Of a DNA stretch of 64,000 nt, positions 37,242 through 44,075 are shown one piece after another. Every line of letters starts with the position of its first letter. The stretch's first letter is position 1. Source of the stretch: Neobacillus sp. PS3-12. Its GTDB lineage: Bacteria > Bacillota > Bacilli > Bacillales > Cytobacillaceae. The position numbers and the translations under genes were made by a program. Below the pieces are notes generated by a model. It worked only from the letters and a program-made list of their open reading frames with translations. It was not told where the DNA came from and ran no database searches. The stretch covers positions 3,818,001 to 3,882,000 of the forward strand of contig NZ_CP133268.1 in NCBI RefSeq assembly GCF_030915385.1. Reading direction: 5' to 3'.

Positions 37242-38252
37242 ATGAGTATTGATTTCGTACGTGCTATTTATAATTCAACGAAACCTTTGCCAAAGGATAA
37301 AGATTTCTATCACAAAGCCTTAAATGATATTTACCTTGATGGAATCGAATCACAAATATATTTTTTACTAAAGCAACAGGGAAGGCTGGAACAAACCCCA
37401 TCCTTCTTTCAGGCTTGGCTAAAAGAAAGATACGAAAAAGGGCTCTATCAAAACTTATTTATTAAAAATCAAACGGATCAAATTTTAAGGGCTTTTGAGG
37501 ATTTGGGGATAGATGTCATTCCATTGAAAGGAGTTTATTTTGCAAAGGAATTCTTTGGTGATATCGGGGCAAGAGTTACTTCGGATATTGATTTGCTGAT
37601 TAGAAGTAGAGACCTTGAAAAAGTGATTCAACTGATTCATACGCTAGGCTTTACTGTCGAGGAAGAGCAAATTCCAGGACACTTCCATTGCAGTTTTAGT
37701 AAGCCAATACCCTATTCTCAGTTCCCATTAGTGGTGGAAATCCATTGGAGTATAGTGAGAGATAACACTTCCAAATTTAAAATTGATGACCTTTGGGCGC
37801 AAGCAAAATCCGTTGCTGGCTCTTCACATGTATTGGAGTTATCACCCAATCATACTTTTTATATGATCGTTCTGCATGGTTGGCGGCATAATTTAGATTC
37901 AATGAAGTATTTTATCGATATTATTCAAGTTCTACAAAAGTATAATCTTGAGATTGATTATCAAGAAATATTTACACTTGCTGTTTCTCATCAGACACGG
38001 AAAAGAATGGCTAGGACCTTATCAATTGTTTATCAAGAATTCCCGTTTTTAAATGATTTGAATAAACTTCCAATTAGAAAGAAAAAAAATTTATGGAAGT
38101 ACCGCCCAGTAAAAGGATTAAAACTATATGCCGATTTTTTTGATTATCAATTTTTAAGCTTCGATTCAGTCCGTCATAGTTTAATAGAGATCACTCAATG
38201 GGGACATGAAATAACGACAAAGTTTACCTCTAAAAGAAGACTGCTAAAGTAA
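37242..38252 (+). CDS. nucleotidyltransferase-family protein (NTP_transf_5 type) of the RiPP-like operon
   Basis: A 336-aa protein. The nucleotidyltransferase-fold core is visible in VIPLKGVYFAKEFFGDIGAR followed by VTSDIDLLIRSRDLEK, which has the G-x-x-D-x-D-type metal-binding pair. HFHCSFSKP and LVVEIHWSIV supply a third acidic site. The C-terminal half is helical. Genes of this family accompany kinase-containing lasso-peptide loci in Bacillales, where their job is not settled. It is 18 bp after the exporter with SD AAGGAG. It is the last gene of the operon. Confidence 0.8.
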   Translation: MSIDFVRAIYNSTKPLPKDKDFYHKALNDIYLDGIESQIYFLLKQQGRLEQTPSFFQAWLKERYEKGLYQNLFIKNQTDQILRAFEDLGIDVIPLKGVYFAKEFFGDIGARVTSDIDLLIRSRDLEKVIQLIHTLGFTVEEEQIPGHFHCSFSKPIPYSQFPLVVEIHWSIVRDNTSKFKIDDLWAQAKSVAGSSHVLELSPNHTFYMIVLHGWRHNLDSMKYFIDIIQVLQKYNLEIDYQEIFTLAVSHQTRKRMARTLSIVYQEFPFLNDLNKLPIRKKKNLWKYRPVKGLKLYADFFDYQFLSFDSVRHSLIEITQWGHEITTKFTSKRRLLK

Positions 38253-38417
38253 ATTAGTTTTTAATTATTGCTTAATTTTTTTAGGTATCCACTAATCTTC
38301 TTTTACATTAATTTTGGCATGTAATAGAGAATAGAAGTTGCGATTTTTATTGTTCTTTATACGTATATCATTTACTTTAAAAAGAATCGTAAACAATATT
38401 AGTAAATAAAGGTTTGA

Positions 38418-38774
38418 ATGAAGATTCGTGGCTCGAAATTCTTAAAGAAGGAAAATGAAGATAATATGAGAGGTTATTTCATTGTAATTGCGCTTCTAAA
38501 TGTAATAGATGCACTAGCAACAGCAGGGGGAATTAAATTAAAAGCTATTGGAGAAGCAAATCCGATCATGAATTTTCTTTGGCAAGTAAATCCGCTTCTA
38601 TTTATTGGAGTAAAGCTGCTTTTTAGTTTCTTACTTCTAATCATTGTAGTGTTTCTTAAGATACAACCCAAAAACATATTAAAATGGAGACTTTTCTTGG
38701 GATCTACTATTCTTATATATATGTGGTTAATGATTTTACATACGAGATGGATTGTTTCCTTAGTCAACGAGTAA
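38418..38774 (+). CDS. small membrane protein, DUF5658-like
   Basis: A 118-aa protein (or 102 aa from ATG 38466) with three to four hydrophobic helices. The motif LNVIDALATAGG ... IGEANPIMNFLW resembles DUF5658 proteins (N-x-x-D-x-x-x-T then EANP). The function is unknown. AAAGG lies 5 nt before ATG 38418. Half-sites of the SinR type (GTTCTTT at 38352, AAAGAAT near 38384) occur upstream, but these 7-mers are common in AT-rich DNA, so I give them little weight. Confidence 0.7.
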   Translation: MKIRGSKFLKKENEDNMRGYFIVIALLNVIDALATAGGIKLKAIGEANPIMNFLWQVNPLLFIGVKLLFSFLLLIIVVFLKIQPKNILKWRLFLGSTILIYMWLMILHTRWIVSLVNE

Positions 38775-38813
38775 AACACACTTACTAAGGAATTATTCAA
38801 TTTTATATAAAAA

Positions 38814-38846
38814 AACAAAAAAAGGCGGCCAGTTGGCTTGCCTTAA
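38814..38846 (-). terminator. intrinsic terminator for the minus-strand gene at 38869
   Basis: AAGGC pairs with GCCTT around an inner CCA/TGG stem. Read on the minus strand it is followed by TTTTTTTGTTTTTTT. It lies between convergent genes. Confidence 0.75.
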
Positions 38847-38868
38847 AATTCGCTTTTATAGCAATCGT

Positions 38869-39177
38869 TTAATACCGACTTTTCATTTTTAAGTTAAAAA
38901 GTAATTTCTCAAACATCTGGACTCTTTCATTTAATGTTTTAATTTGGTCCTGCTGCTCTTTAATCATATCTTTTTGATCTTTAATTAATTGAATGTAAAA
39001 ATTAGAAAGTATGTTTTTCTCTTTCAATAATCCTTTAGGATTATTTTCTGCTTCAATGGTTATCGGCCTTCCGTAATATTTTAAGGAACTGTACACCATA
39101 TCAATTTTTTCTTCTGAATCATCATATTTTTTTATCTTAAACTTTATATTCTCTCCTCCCAAAAAATCACTTCCCAC
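38869..39177 (-). CDS. hypothetical coiled-coil protein
   Basis: Up to 102 aa starting at GTG 39177. The N-terminal part has beta-like sequence (FKIKKYDDSEEKIDMVYSSL; RPITIEAENN). The C-terminal half is a strong coiled coil (FYIQLIKDQKDMIKEQQDQI, then KTLNERVQMFEKLL). The start is uncertain, because a strong GGGAGGAG lies downstream of this GTG with no standard start codon behind it. A SinR half-site (AAAGAAC, 39204-39210) lies upstream, sharing the divergent regulatory region with the kinase at 39630. I do not recognise a family. Confidence 0.5.
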   Translation of the reverse strand: MGSDFLGGENIKFKIKKYDDSEEKIDMVYSSLKYYGRPITIEAENNPKGLLKEKNILSNFYIQLIKDQKDMIKEQQDQIKTLNERVQMFEKLLFNLKMKSRY

Positions 39178-39203
39178 TTAATTGATACATAATTATTTCT
39201 ATA

Positions 39204-39409
39204 AAAGAACAAAAAATCCTTTATAACGAACAATTATTTTTTTTAAGTGACATTTTTTTCTTAATAAACAAGATAAAAGAATTTTGTCGAATTATTGTTC
39301 TTTAAAAAGAATGTTATTTTGATTATAATTTTCCGTAAGGAAGTAAAATATACATTCATACCCGTTTAGTATATTGAACAGACAACTATTTTTGTTCTTT
39401 ATAGTGAAG
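39204..39409. promoter_or_regulatory. Spo0A/SinR-type regulatory region between divergent genes
   Basis: It contains AAAGAAC (39204-39210), a Spo0A box TGTCGAA (39285-39291), GTTCTTTAAAAAGAAT (39297-39312, one mismatch from a perfect palindrome) and GTTCTTTATAGTGAAG (39394-39409). The block AGAATTTTGTCGAA before the first palindrome is the same as in the RiPP-like promoter at 33411, suggesting duplication of a promoter module. Confidence 0.65.
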
Positions 39410-39629
39410 ATATTTGACGAGAGGATGGGACGAAATACGTAAATAGTAGGATAATTATACTATTTTATATCGCTTTATTTTCAAATAGTTAAGTAATAGT
39501 TAAGAAAGCATAATCTTTTTAAAATTTTTCTGTTCTAGAAATTCAATATAGAAACGGCAGAAAATTCAATAAATTAGTCGAATATTGTTATAAGAAAAGT
39601 AAAAAATGCTTCCTTGGTGGTGAAAAAAG

Positions 39630-40322
39630 TTGAAAACAATCAATCAAAGAGTTTTGAATTTAGAAAAAATAGAAAGCATGCCATATATCAGCTCAGCCCT
39701 GGCACATGAAATTCGTAATCCAATGACGGCTGTAAAAGGTTTTTTGCAACTGATTACTTCCAGTGATTTTAACGAAGAAAAAAAGAAAGAGTATGCTTTA
39801 ATCGCCATTTCTGAGATTGATCGTGCAGAAAGCATTCTTAGAGATTTCTTAACATGTTCCAAACCACATTTTAATAATTTAAAAAATATTGATTTATGTG
39901 AAGAAATAACAAAAGTGTTAAGTACTCTTCAACCACTCGCGAATCTTAGCATGGTTCAAATGTTTTTCAGTAGTTATACTGATCAATTTATACAAGGTGA
40001 AGGTTCCTTAGTTCAGCGATTTTTAATAAATTTATGCAAAAATGCGATTGAGGCTATGGAAAAAGGCGGAATTTTATCCATTCGTACCTGGGATGACAAT
40101 GAGTATTTATATATGGAAATTAAAGATACAGGGGCCGGGATGAGTGAAGAAGAATTATTACAACTTGGGAAACCATTTTTCACGACCAAAGGGGAGAAAG
40201 GCACAGGGCTAGGTTTAATGTTAACCTTCAGTATTGTGAAAAATATGGAGGGTGTTATTGAAGTAACCAGTGAATTAGGGATTGGAACAACTTTCTTACT
40301 TACTTTCCCAGTTCAAAAATAA
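39630..40322 (+). CDS. sensor-less sporulation-type histidine kinase
   Basis: A 230-aa kinase core. SSALAHEIRNPMTAVKGFLQ contains the phospho-accepting His26 in the KinA/KinB/KinE-type context. It is followed by the N box LINLCKNAIEAM, G1 DTGAGMS, and G2 KGEKGTGLGLML. No PAS, transmembrane or other sensor region precedes the HisKA domain; the start TTG 39630 (SD GGTGG) gives only about 20 residues before it. Family members feed Spo0F/Spo0A. No response regulator is adjacent. The Spo0A box and SinR-type sites upstream suggest that it sits inside the biofilm/sporulation loop. Confidence 0.82.
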   Translation: MKTINQRVLNLEKIESMPYISSALAHEIRNPMTAVKGFLQLITSSDFNEEKKKEYALIAISEIDRAESILRDFLTCSKPHFNNLKNIDLCEEITKVLSTLQPLANLSMVQMFFSSYTDQFIQGEGSLVQRFLINLCKNAIEAMEKGGILSIRTWDDNEYLYMEIKDTGAGMSEEELLQLGKPFFTTKGEKGTGLGLMLTFSIVKNMEGVIEVTSELGIGTTFLLTFPVQK

Positions 40323-40625
40323 AATGATCGTTTTAAATCCATTTGAATTTTATTATCAAATAAAATAACAGGTCAGGAAAGGCATAAAAGCAAATAGACC
40401 TTACTTAGTTCAAGTTCTCATAGGTGGAATAATTTTTTTAGAGGATGGGCGGAGTCATTTGCCATACTATACATGAGCGGAGTTAATCTTCCATCCATAT
40501 CTAACCGCTATTTACTTTGATAAAGCGAACGATCCTGACCTAAAAAGAATAATGTGAATGTATTCACAATATAGTTTATACTGATATAAAAAATATACAG
40601 GCTCAAGCCTAATAAAAAAGATAAA
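40323..40625. other. gene-free stretch
   Basis: About 300 bp between the kinase and the convergent small sinI-like gene. I see no supportable coding frame, and no clear terminator hairpin with a T-run. Confidence 0.4.
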
Positions 40626-40736
40626 CTATTGAGATTGTTTTAGAAAATTCCTAATCTCATCCACTGATAATCCTAAATTTAATGCTTCCAAAATTAGATC
40701 TACCCATTCCTGGTCTAATAATTCCTCATTATCCAC
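40626..40736 (-). CDS. sinI: SinI-like antirepressor, 36 aa (first of three Sin-domain minigenes)
   Basis: A minute gene from GTG 40736 with a strong SD (GGAGGG, 7 nt spacing). The protein VDNEELLDQEWVDLILEALN followed by LGLSVDEIRNFLKQ matches the B. subtilis SinI core (LDQEWVEILMEA ... ISPEEIRKYL) almost position by position: an Asp-x-Glu-Trp entry, a first amphipathic helix, a Gly-Leu-Ser turn and the second helix ending Phe-Leu. SinI binds the Sin domain of SinR and disrupts the tetramer. It lacks the C-terminal tail of B. subtilis SinI (57 aa). Confidence 0.82.
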   Translation of the reverse strand: MDNEELLDQEWVDLILEALNLGLSVDEIRNFLKQSQ

Positions 40737-40974
40737 GTCCTTGCCCTCCGCTTGTGTATGGTCTTAGCAGATTACCTATAGTAGTTTAGTTTTACTCATC
40801 CCAAACATTCTAAACTTTCAAATAATATTCTGCTAGGTTTATAGTACTATAAAGATTCCAAAAACTAAATAAATACAATTAGACAAATTTTTGCAAAAAT
40901 AGATAAAAATTGTATTTATATTCTAGGTTTCCGCCAATCTACTTAAAATCTGCAATATGCTGAATATTTGAAAG

Positions 40975-41835
40975 TTAATTTGTTAAATGAAACACAGTTA
41001 TTTCAGGTCGACAATAAAAGCGAAGAGGAAATTTTGTAGTGCCAATTCCCCTGTTTACATACAAAGGCATTCTTCTTTCACCAACATAATAGATACCGCT
41101 CACGTAGTTTTTTGCCCAATCTTGACGGATTACTGGACCAAAAAGAGGTATTCTTATCTGACCACCATGTGAGTGTCCAGAAAACTGTGCACTGATGGGA
41201 AATTTACTGCTTTCATCTGCGATGTCAGGTTCGTGGGCGAGTAATAAAACACAATCTTCCTCCAAAAGGCCCTCGACCGACTTTTTTAAACTTGGATTAC
41301 CATACATAACATCATCAATTCCTGCTATATAAAGTCGCTGGTGGTTGGATTCAATAAAATCGTGATTATTAAGTAGGACAGTAAAATCTGCTGAATCTAA
41401 GACATTTATGATTTGATTCTTTGTATAGAAATCATGATTTCCAATTACTGCCCATTTTCCGCCACGGTGTCCTTTCAATTCCTGAAGCAATGGAATAGAG
41501 ACCTCCGGATTGCTATTCCCAATTTGAATAAGGTCTCCAGTAAAGAAAATGATATCAGGATTTAAATTATTAATGATTTTTATAACAGATTTTAAATCCT
41601 CAATACCATAGTGAAAGCCTAAGTGAGTATCACTAAATTGAACTATTTTCCATCCATTAAAAACACTAGGCAGGTTATTAATTTTTAACTGAACTTCGTT
41701 TATTTGATACCAGAACCTTTCGATCCTATATGAATAGGTTCCGGTGAGCATGCAGGCTGCAGCAAAGCCTAAATACGTCTTGGCGGTATTCTTTAGAAAA
41801 GTGCGACGATTAATCTGTTTCTTATCAGTTTGGAT
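40975..41835 (-). CDS. ykuE: Tat-exported metallophosphoesterase (YkuE-like), non-canonical start
   Basis: A calcineurin-like phosphoesterase: QFSDTHLGFHYG, FFTGDLIQIG, VIGNHDFYTKN, LLLAHEPD and FSGHSHGGQIR give the full metal ligand set. From ATG 41751 it would be 258 aa, but the frame continues upstream and encodes a twin-arginine signal NRRTFLKNTAKTYLGFAAAC. With it the protein is ~286 aa, the length I recall for B. subtilis YkuE. The only ribosome binding site (AGAGAGG, 41844-41850) is 8 nt before ATC 41835, and no ATG/GTG/TTG is in frame there. Either ATC is used, or a start codon was mutated. The coding region is certain; the start is not. Confidence 0.8.
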   Translation of the reverse strand: MQTDKKQINRRTFLKNTAKTYLGFAAACMLTGTYSYRIERFWYQINEVQLKINNLPSVFNGWKIVQFSDTHLGFHYGIEDLKSVIKIINNLNPDIIFFTGDLIQIGNSNPEVSIPLLQELKGHRGGKWAVIGNHDFYTKNQIINVLDSADFTVLLNNHDFIESNHQRLYIAGIDDVMYGNPSLKKSVEGLLEEDCVLLLAHEPDIADESSKFPISAQFSGHSHGGQIRIPLFGPVIRQDWAKNYVSGIYYVGERRMPLYVNRGIGTTKFPLRFYCRPEITVFHLTN

Positions 41836-41913
41836 AGTAATTACCTCTCTTTCGAATATTTTGATTATATACTATGTAATGTCTTAATATACACTAAAAT
41901 ACTTTCATCGAAG

Positions 41914-41950
41914 TACGACAAAATCTCTAATCTCGGTACATATTGTCGAA
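41914..41950 (+). promoter_or_regulatory. Spo0A boxes upstream of the riboswitch-sinI unit
   Basis: TGTCGAA (41944-41950) is a perfect Spo0A box. An inverted near-match TACGACA (41914-41920, 6 of 7) lies 23 bp upstream. A -10-like TATAGT is at 41988-41993. In B. subtilis sinI is activated by Spo0A~P, so the arrangement fits a Spo0A-dependent promoter. Confidence 0.6.
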
Positions 41951-42027
41951 ATTTTTGGAATTTATACACTTCAATTAATTAAAGGATTATAGTACTATTA
42001 AACTAGTATTTTTTACATTATTTAGAA

Positions 42028-42124
42028 AAGGGCAAACCATTTGAAAGATTGGGACGCAAAGCTACAGGTCTAAGGTTTTAACTATGATGGCTGAGTTGCC
42101 TAAAATAGTATCTATTTTAGGAGG
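42028..42124 (+). promoter_or_regulatory. c-di-GMP-I (GEMM) riboswitch with RBS-sequestering expression platform
   Basis: The aptamer (42029-42101) has all consensus blocks: GGGCAAACC, a GAAA-tetraloop hairpin (CCATTTGAAAGATTGG), GGGACGCAAAGC, GGTCTAAGG, ATGATGGCTGAG and the closing TTGCC pairing with GGCAA. The expression platform is a perfect 10-bp hairpin, CCTAAAATAG (42099-42108) with CTATTTTAGG (42112-42121). Its 3' arm contains the first half of the AGGAGG ribosome binding site (42119-42124). The 5' arm shares C99, C100 and T101 with the 3' strand of aptamer helix P1. The two structures compete, so ligand binding should free the SD (an ON switch); that direction is inferred. Confidence 0.92.
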
Positions 42125-42131
42125 CAGTACT

Positions 42132-42260
42132 GTGACTACAGATGTTAATGAAAAAGAACTAGACAAAGAATGGTTGGACCTCATGATAGAGGCTCGAAAA
42201 TTAGGAATCTCAATTGATGAAATTAAAGAATTTTTAAATAAAAATTGTCAAAAGGCCTAG
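42132..42260 (+). CDS. sinI: SinI-like antirepressor, 42 aa, under c-di-GMP riboswitch
   Basis: The gene starts at GTG 42132, 7 nt after AGGAGG. The protein begins VTTDVNEKELDKEWLDLMIE and continues ARKLGISIDEIKEFLNK. This is the SinI domain with Leu-Asp-Lys-Glu-Trp, helix 1, Gly-Ile-Ser and helix 2 ending in Phe-Leu. It is closest in form to B. subtilis SinI and to the gene at 40626. The SinR homologue at 13765 carries the matching Sin domain. Too short to be found by normal gene length cut-offs, but the RBS, riboswitch and motif together make it convincing. Confidence 0.87.
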   Translation: MTTDVNEKELDKEWLDLMIEARKLGISIDEIKEFLNKNCQKA

Positions 42261-42405
42261 TTTTTATTTAATTAATATTTTGAAAGTTCATCTATTAATT
42301 GAGTATCTTTAGGACTTTTGTATTTGAACAAGATTATTCACATTAAATACTAAAAAGTATGAAAAAGACTTCAAAATGAAAATGTAAAAATAAGAAGGTA
42401 TATTT

Positions 42406-42606
42406 ATGGAACAGATCCCTTGCAATAGATGCAAAATGGTATTCGAGGATACAGATTATGTGGTGCTGGATTGGACGAACGCCTTGTTTCACTTAAGATG
42501 TTTTGAGCCTAGTTCAAACATAATGAAAGCAACTAACACTTATAAATTTATTAAACAAAAGTACTGGTTTTTTAATAAACAATTGACCACTTATAACCAC
42601 CTTTAG
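42406..42606 (+). CDS. small putative zinc-binding protein
   Basis: A 66-aa protein with SD AAGAAGG before ATG 42406. CNRCKMVF followed 20 residues later by LFHLRCFEP gives a C-x2-C ... H-x2-C pattern like half of a LIM/treble-clef zinc finger. The C-terminal part is basic and aromatic. The function is unknown. It lies between the two sinI-like genes at 42132 and 42928 without obvious promoter sites. Confidence 0.6.
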   Translation: MEQIPCNRCKMVFEDTDYVVLDWTNALFHLRCFEPSSNIMKATNTYKFIKQKYWFFNKQLTTYNHL

Positions 42607-42687
42607 AGATTCAACTTCTTAATATAGTCTGCAGCAATAATTACACCACGACAAAAGTAAGTCTCAATAATTCCATCTAAAAAACAA

Positions 42688-42717
42688 AAAAATCCTGCAA
42701 GTAATGTTAGGATTTTT
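42688..42717 (+). terminator. intrinsic terminator
   Basis: AAAAATCCT and AGGATTTTT pair around a 12-nt loop, with A- and T-runs on both sides. It probably ends the small zinc-finger-type transcript. Confidence 0.65.
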
Positions 42718-42927
42718 AAAAATTATTATAATTTTTCTCCTCAAAAATTGCTTATTTAACAAAATGATGCTTTTATGGTATGTTCATAGGAACCAAGAGG
42801 CCTTTATATACCAAAAATTTGCTTTATATAAAGGCATATCTATTCTTCAAAGAATCTAAACTTTCAAAAAGTGATATTTATTTACCAAAACTACATTTAC
42901 GAAAAGTCAAGTCTAAACTTGTCAGAC

Positions 42928-43071
42928 CTATTTGTTTTTCCTTTTCTCTTTTTCATTTTCTAAAAAAATCTTAAAGTCTTCTTTAGTAATATTCGATTCC
43001 ATTGCTTGCTTTACTAACTCTACCCATTCTTTAGGAAGATCTGTCTCTTTTTTTTCATACTTCCTCCCCAT
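42928..43071 (-). CDS. third SinI/Sin-domain minigene, possible A-tract frameshift at the start
   Basis: The in-frame protein from ATG 43071 is 47 aa and contains DLPKEWVELVKQAMESNITK followed by EDFKIFLENEKEKRKNK. This Sin domain resembles the C-terminal domain of SinR (EWEKLVRDAMTSG ... FREFL) more than SinI. A much better start exists: GGGAGGA correctly spaced before ATG 43060. However, that ATG runs into AAAAAAAA (8 A) and is out of frame; with 9 A it would read MKKKETDLPKEW. So slippage, a sequencing error or a recent frameshift should be considered. SlrA-like antirepressor function is possible. Confidence 0.62.
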   Translation of the reverse strand: MGRKYEKKETDLPKEWVELVKQAMESNITKEDFKIFLENEKEKRKNK

Positions 43072-43110
43072 TAAAAACGATTTATCGTGAATACAGAATT
43101 CAAAATTCAT

Positions 43111-43381
43111 GTAAGATTGAAACTACCCTAAACAATATTTTCGAAACATAATTGATGCCATTTAATTTAAAGGTAATTTAAAAATAAATGAAAATCAAGT
43201 GAAAAATAAAATAAATGAATAAAGGTTAATTTAATGTATCCATTTTTCAGATCCTACATAAGGGTTTTTTTAAAATAATGAATGACTCTTTCTTGATGGA
43301 ATAAAAAGGTTAGAAAATGCATGATCGAAAGAAGTAATATTTAATGAATACATATTTAAATTCTATTGAACTGCAAAAAAA
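43111..43381. other. gene-free AT-rich stretch
   Basis: About 270 bp upstream of the third Sin-domain gene, presumably with its promoter. No coding frame, riboswitch consensus or SinR palindrome was seen here. Confidence 0.4.
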
Positions 43382-43432
43382 AAGTATAAAGGTGACCGCC
43401 TGCAAAGTAGAGAGCAGTCACATTTATACTTT
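43382..43432 (-). terminator. intrinsic terminator of the two-component operon
   Basis: AAGTATAAA and TTTATACTT enclose a second stem TGAC/GTCA. The T-run on the minus strand follows the stem. It lies just past the stop of the response regulator gene. Confidence 0.8.
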
Positions 43433-43439
43433 TTTGTTT

Positions 43440-44075
43440 TCAAACCTTGAATGCAGCCAACCCCTTAACATTAGCAAACAAAGCCGCCTGCGTGCGATCC
43501 GATAGTTGAAGTTTATCGAGAACCTGACTAACATGCTTTTTAACCGTATTTTCCGAAATAAACAGCTTCGAAGCAATCTCTCGGTTCGATAGACCTGAAC
43601 CCAGTTCCTTTAAAACCTCCATCTCTTTCGGAGTCAGACTACTGATAAAATCATCTTCGTCACTATCACCCAACACTAGCTCCATAATTCCAGGATCATA
43701 ATATTTCCTTCCGCTGGATACGAGACGTATAGCAAATAACAACTCTTCAGGTAAAGCTTCTTTTAATATATATCCATGTGCCCCAACATCCTTTGCCTTT
43801 TGAAAATCTGCCAAATGGGCTGAGGATGTTAAGACAATGAATTTGCATTCGGCTACATTTTTAGAGGATACTTTTTTCACTAAATCAAACCCCGACTCAT
43901 TCCCAAGTCTTAAATCAACGAGGACTATATCTGGTTTTTTTTCAATTATTTCTTTCAAAGCTTCCTCATTTGACGCTGCTTCACCTATAAAGCAAAGATC
44001 CTCTTCGAATGAAAACAAAGAAATCAAGCCCGTTCTAACAAGCGGGTGGTCATCAACAATGAATATCGACGTCAT
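43440..44075 (-). CDS. LuxR/NarL-family response regulator
   Basis: A 211-aa regulator. The receiver domain has the acidic pair in IFIVDDHP and phospho-acceptor Asp54 in IVLVDLRLG, with conserved Thr/Ser and Lys in VLTSSA and LKEALP. The C-terminal helix-turn-helix is LTPKEMEVLKELGSGLSNRE followed by IASKLFISENTVKKHV. It is the output partner of the kinase encoded just upstream: the start ATG overlaps the kinase stop by one base (TAATG). Targets are not evident; the family includes DegU, LiaR and ComA-type regulators. Confidence 0.92.
   Translation of the reverse strand: MTSIFIVDDHPLVRTGLISLFSFEEDLCFIGEAASNEEALKEIIEKKPDIVLVDLRLGNESGFDLVKKVSSKNVAECKFIVLTSSAHLADFQKAKDVGAHGYILKEALPEELLFAIRLVSSGRKYYDPGIMELVLGDSDEDDFISSLTPKEMEVLKELGSGLSNREIASKLFISENTVKKHVSQVLDKLQLSDRTQAALFANVKGLAAFKV

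Noticed and set aside
42607..42690. Minus-strand frame ending GVIIAADYIKKLNL
   Set aside because: Looks like a possible C-terminal gene scrap, but has no start, no RBS and no recognisable family.
42780..42974. 64-aa open frame on the plus strand
   Set aside because: Poor start, low-complexity Lys/Leu/Phe content, and antisense to the better-supported Sin-domain gene.
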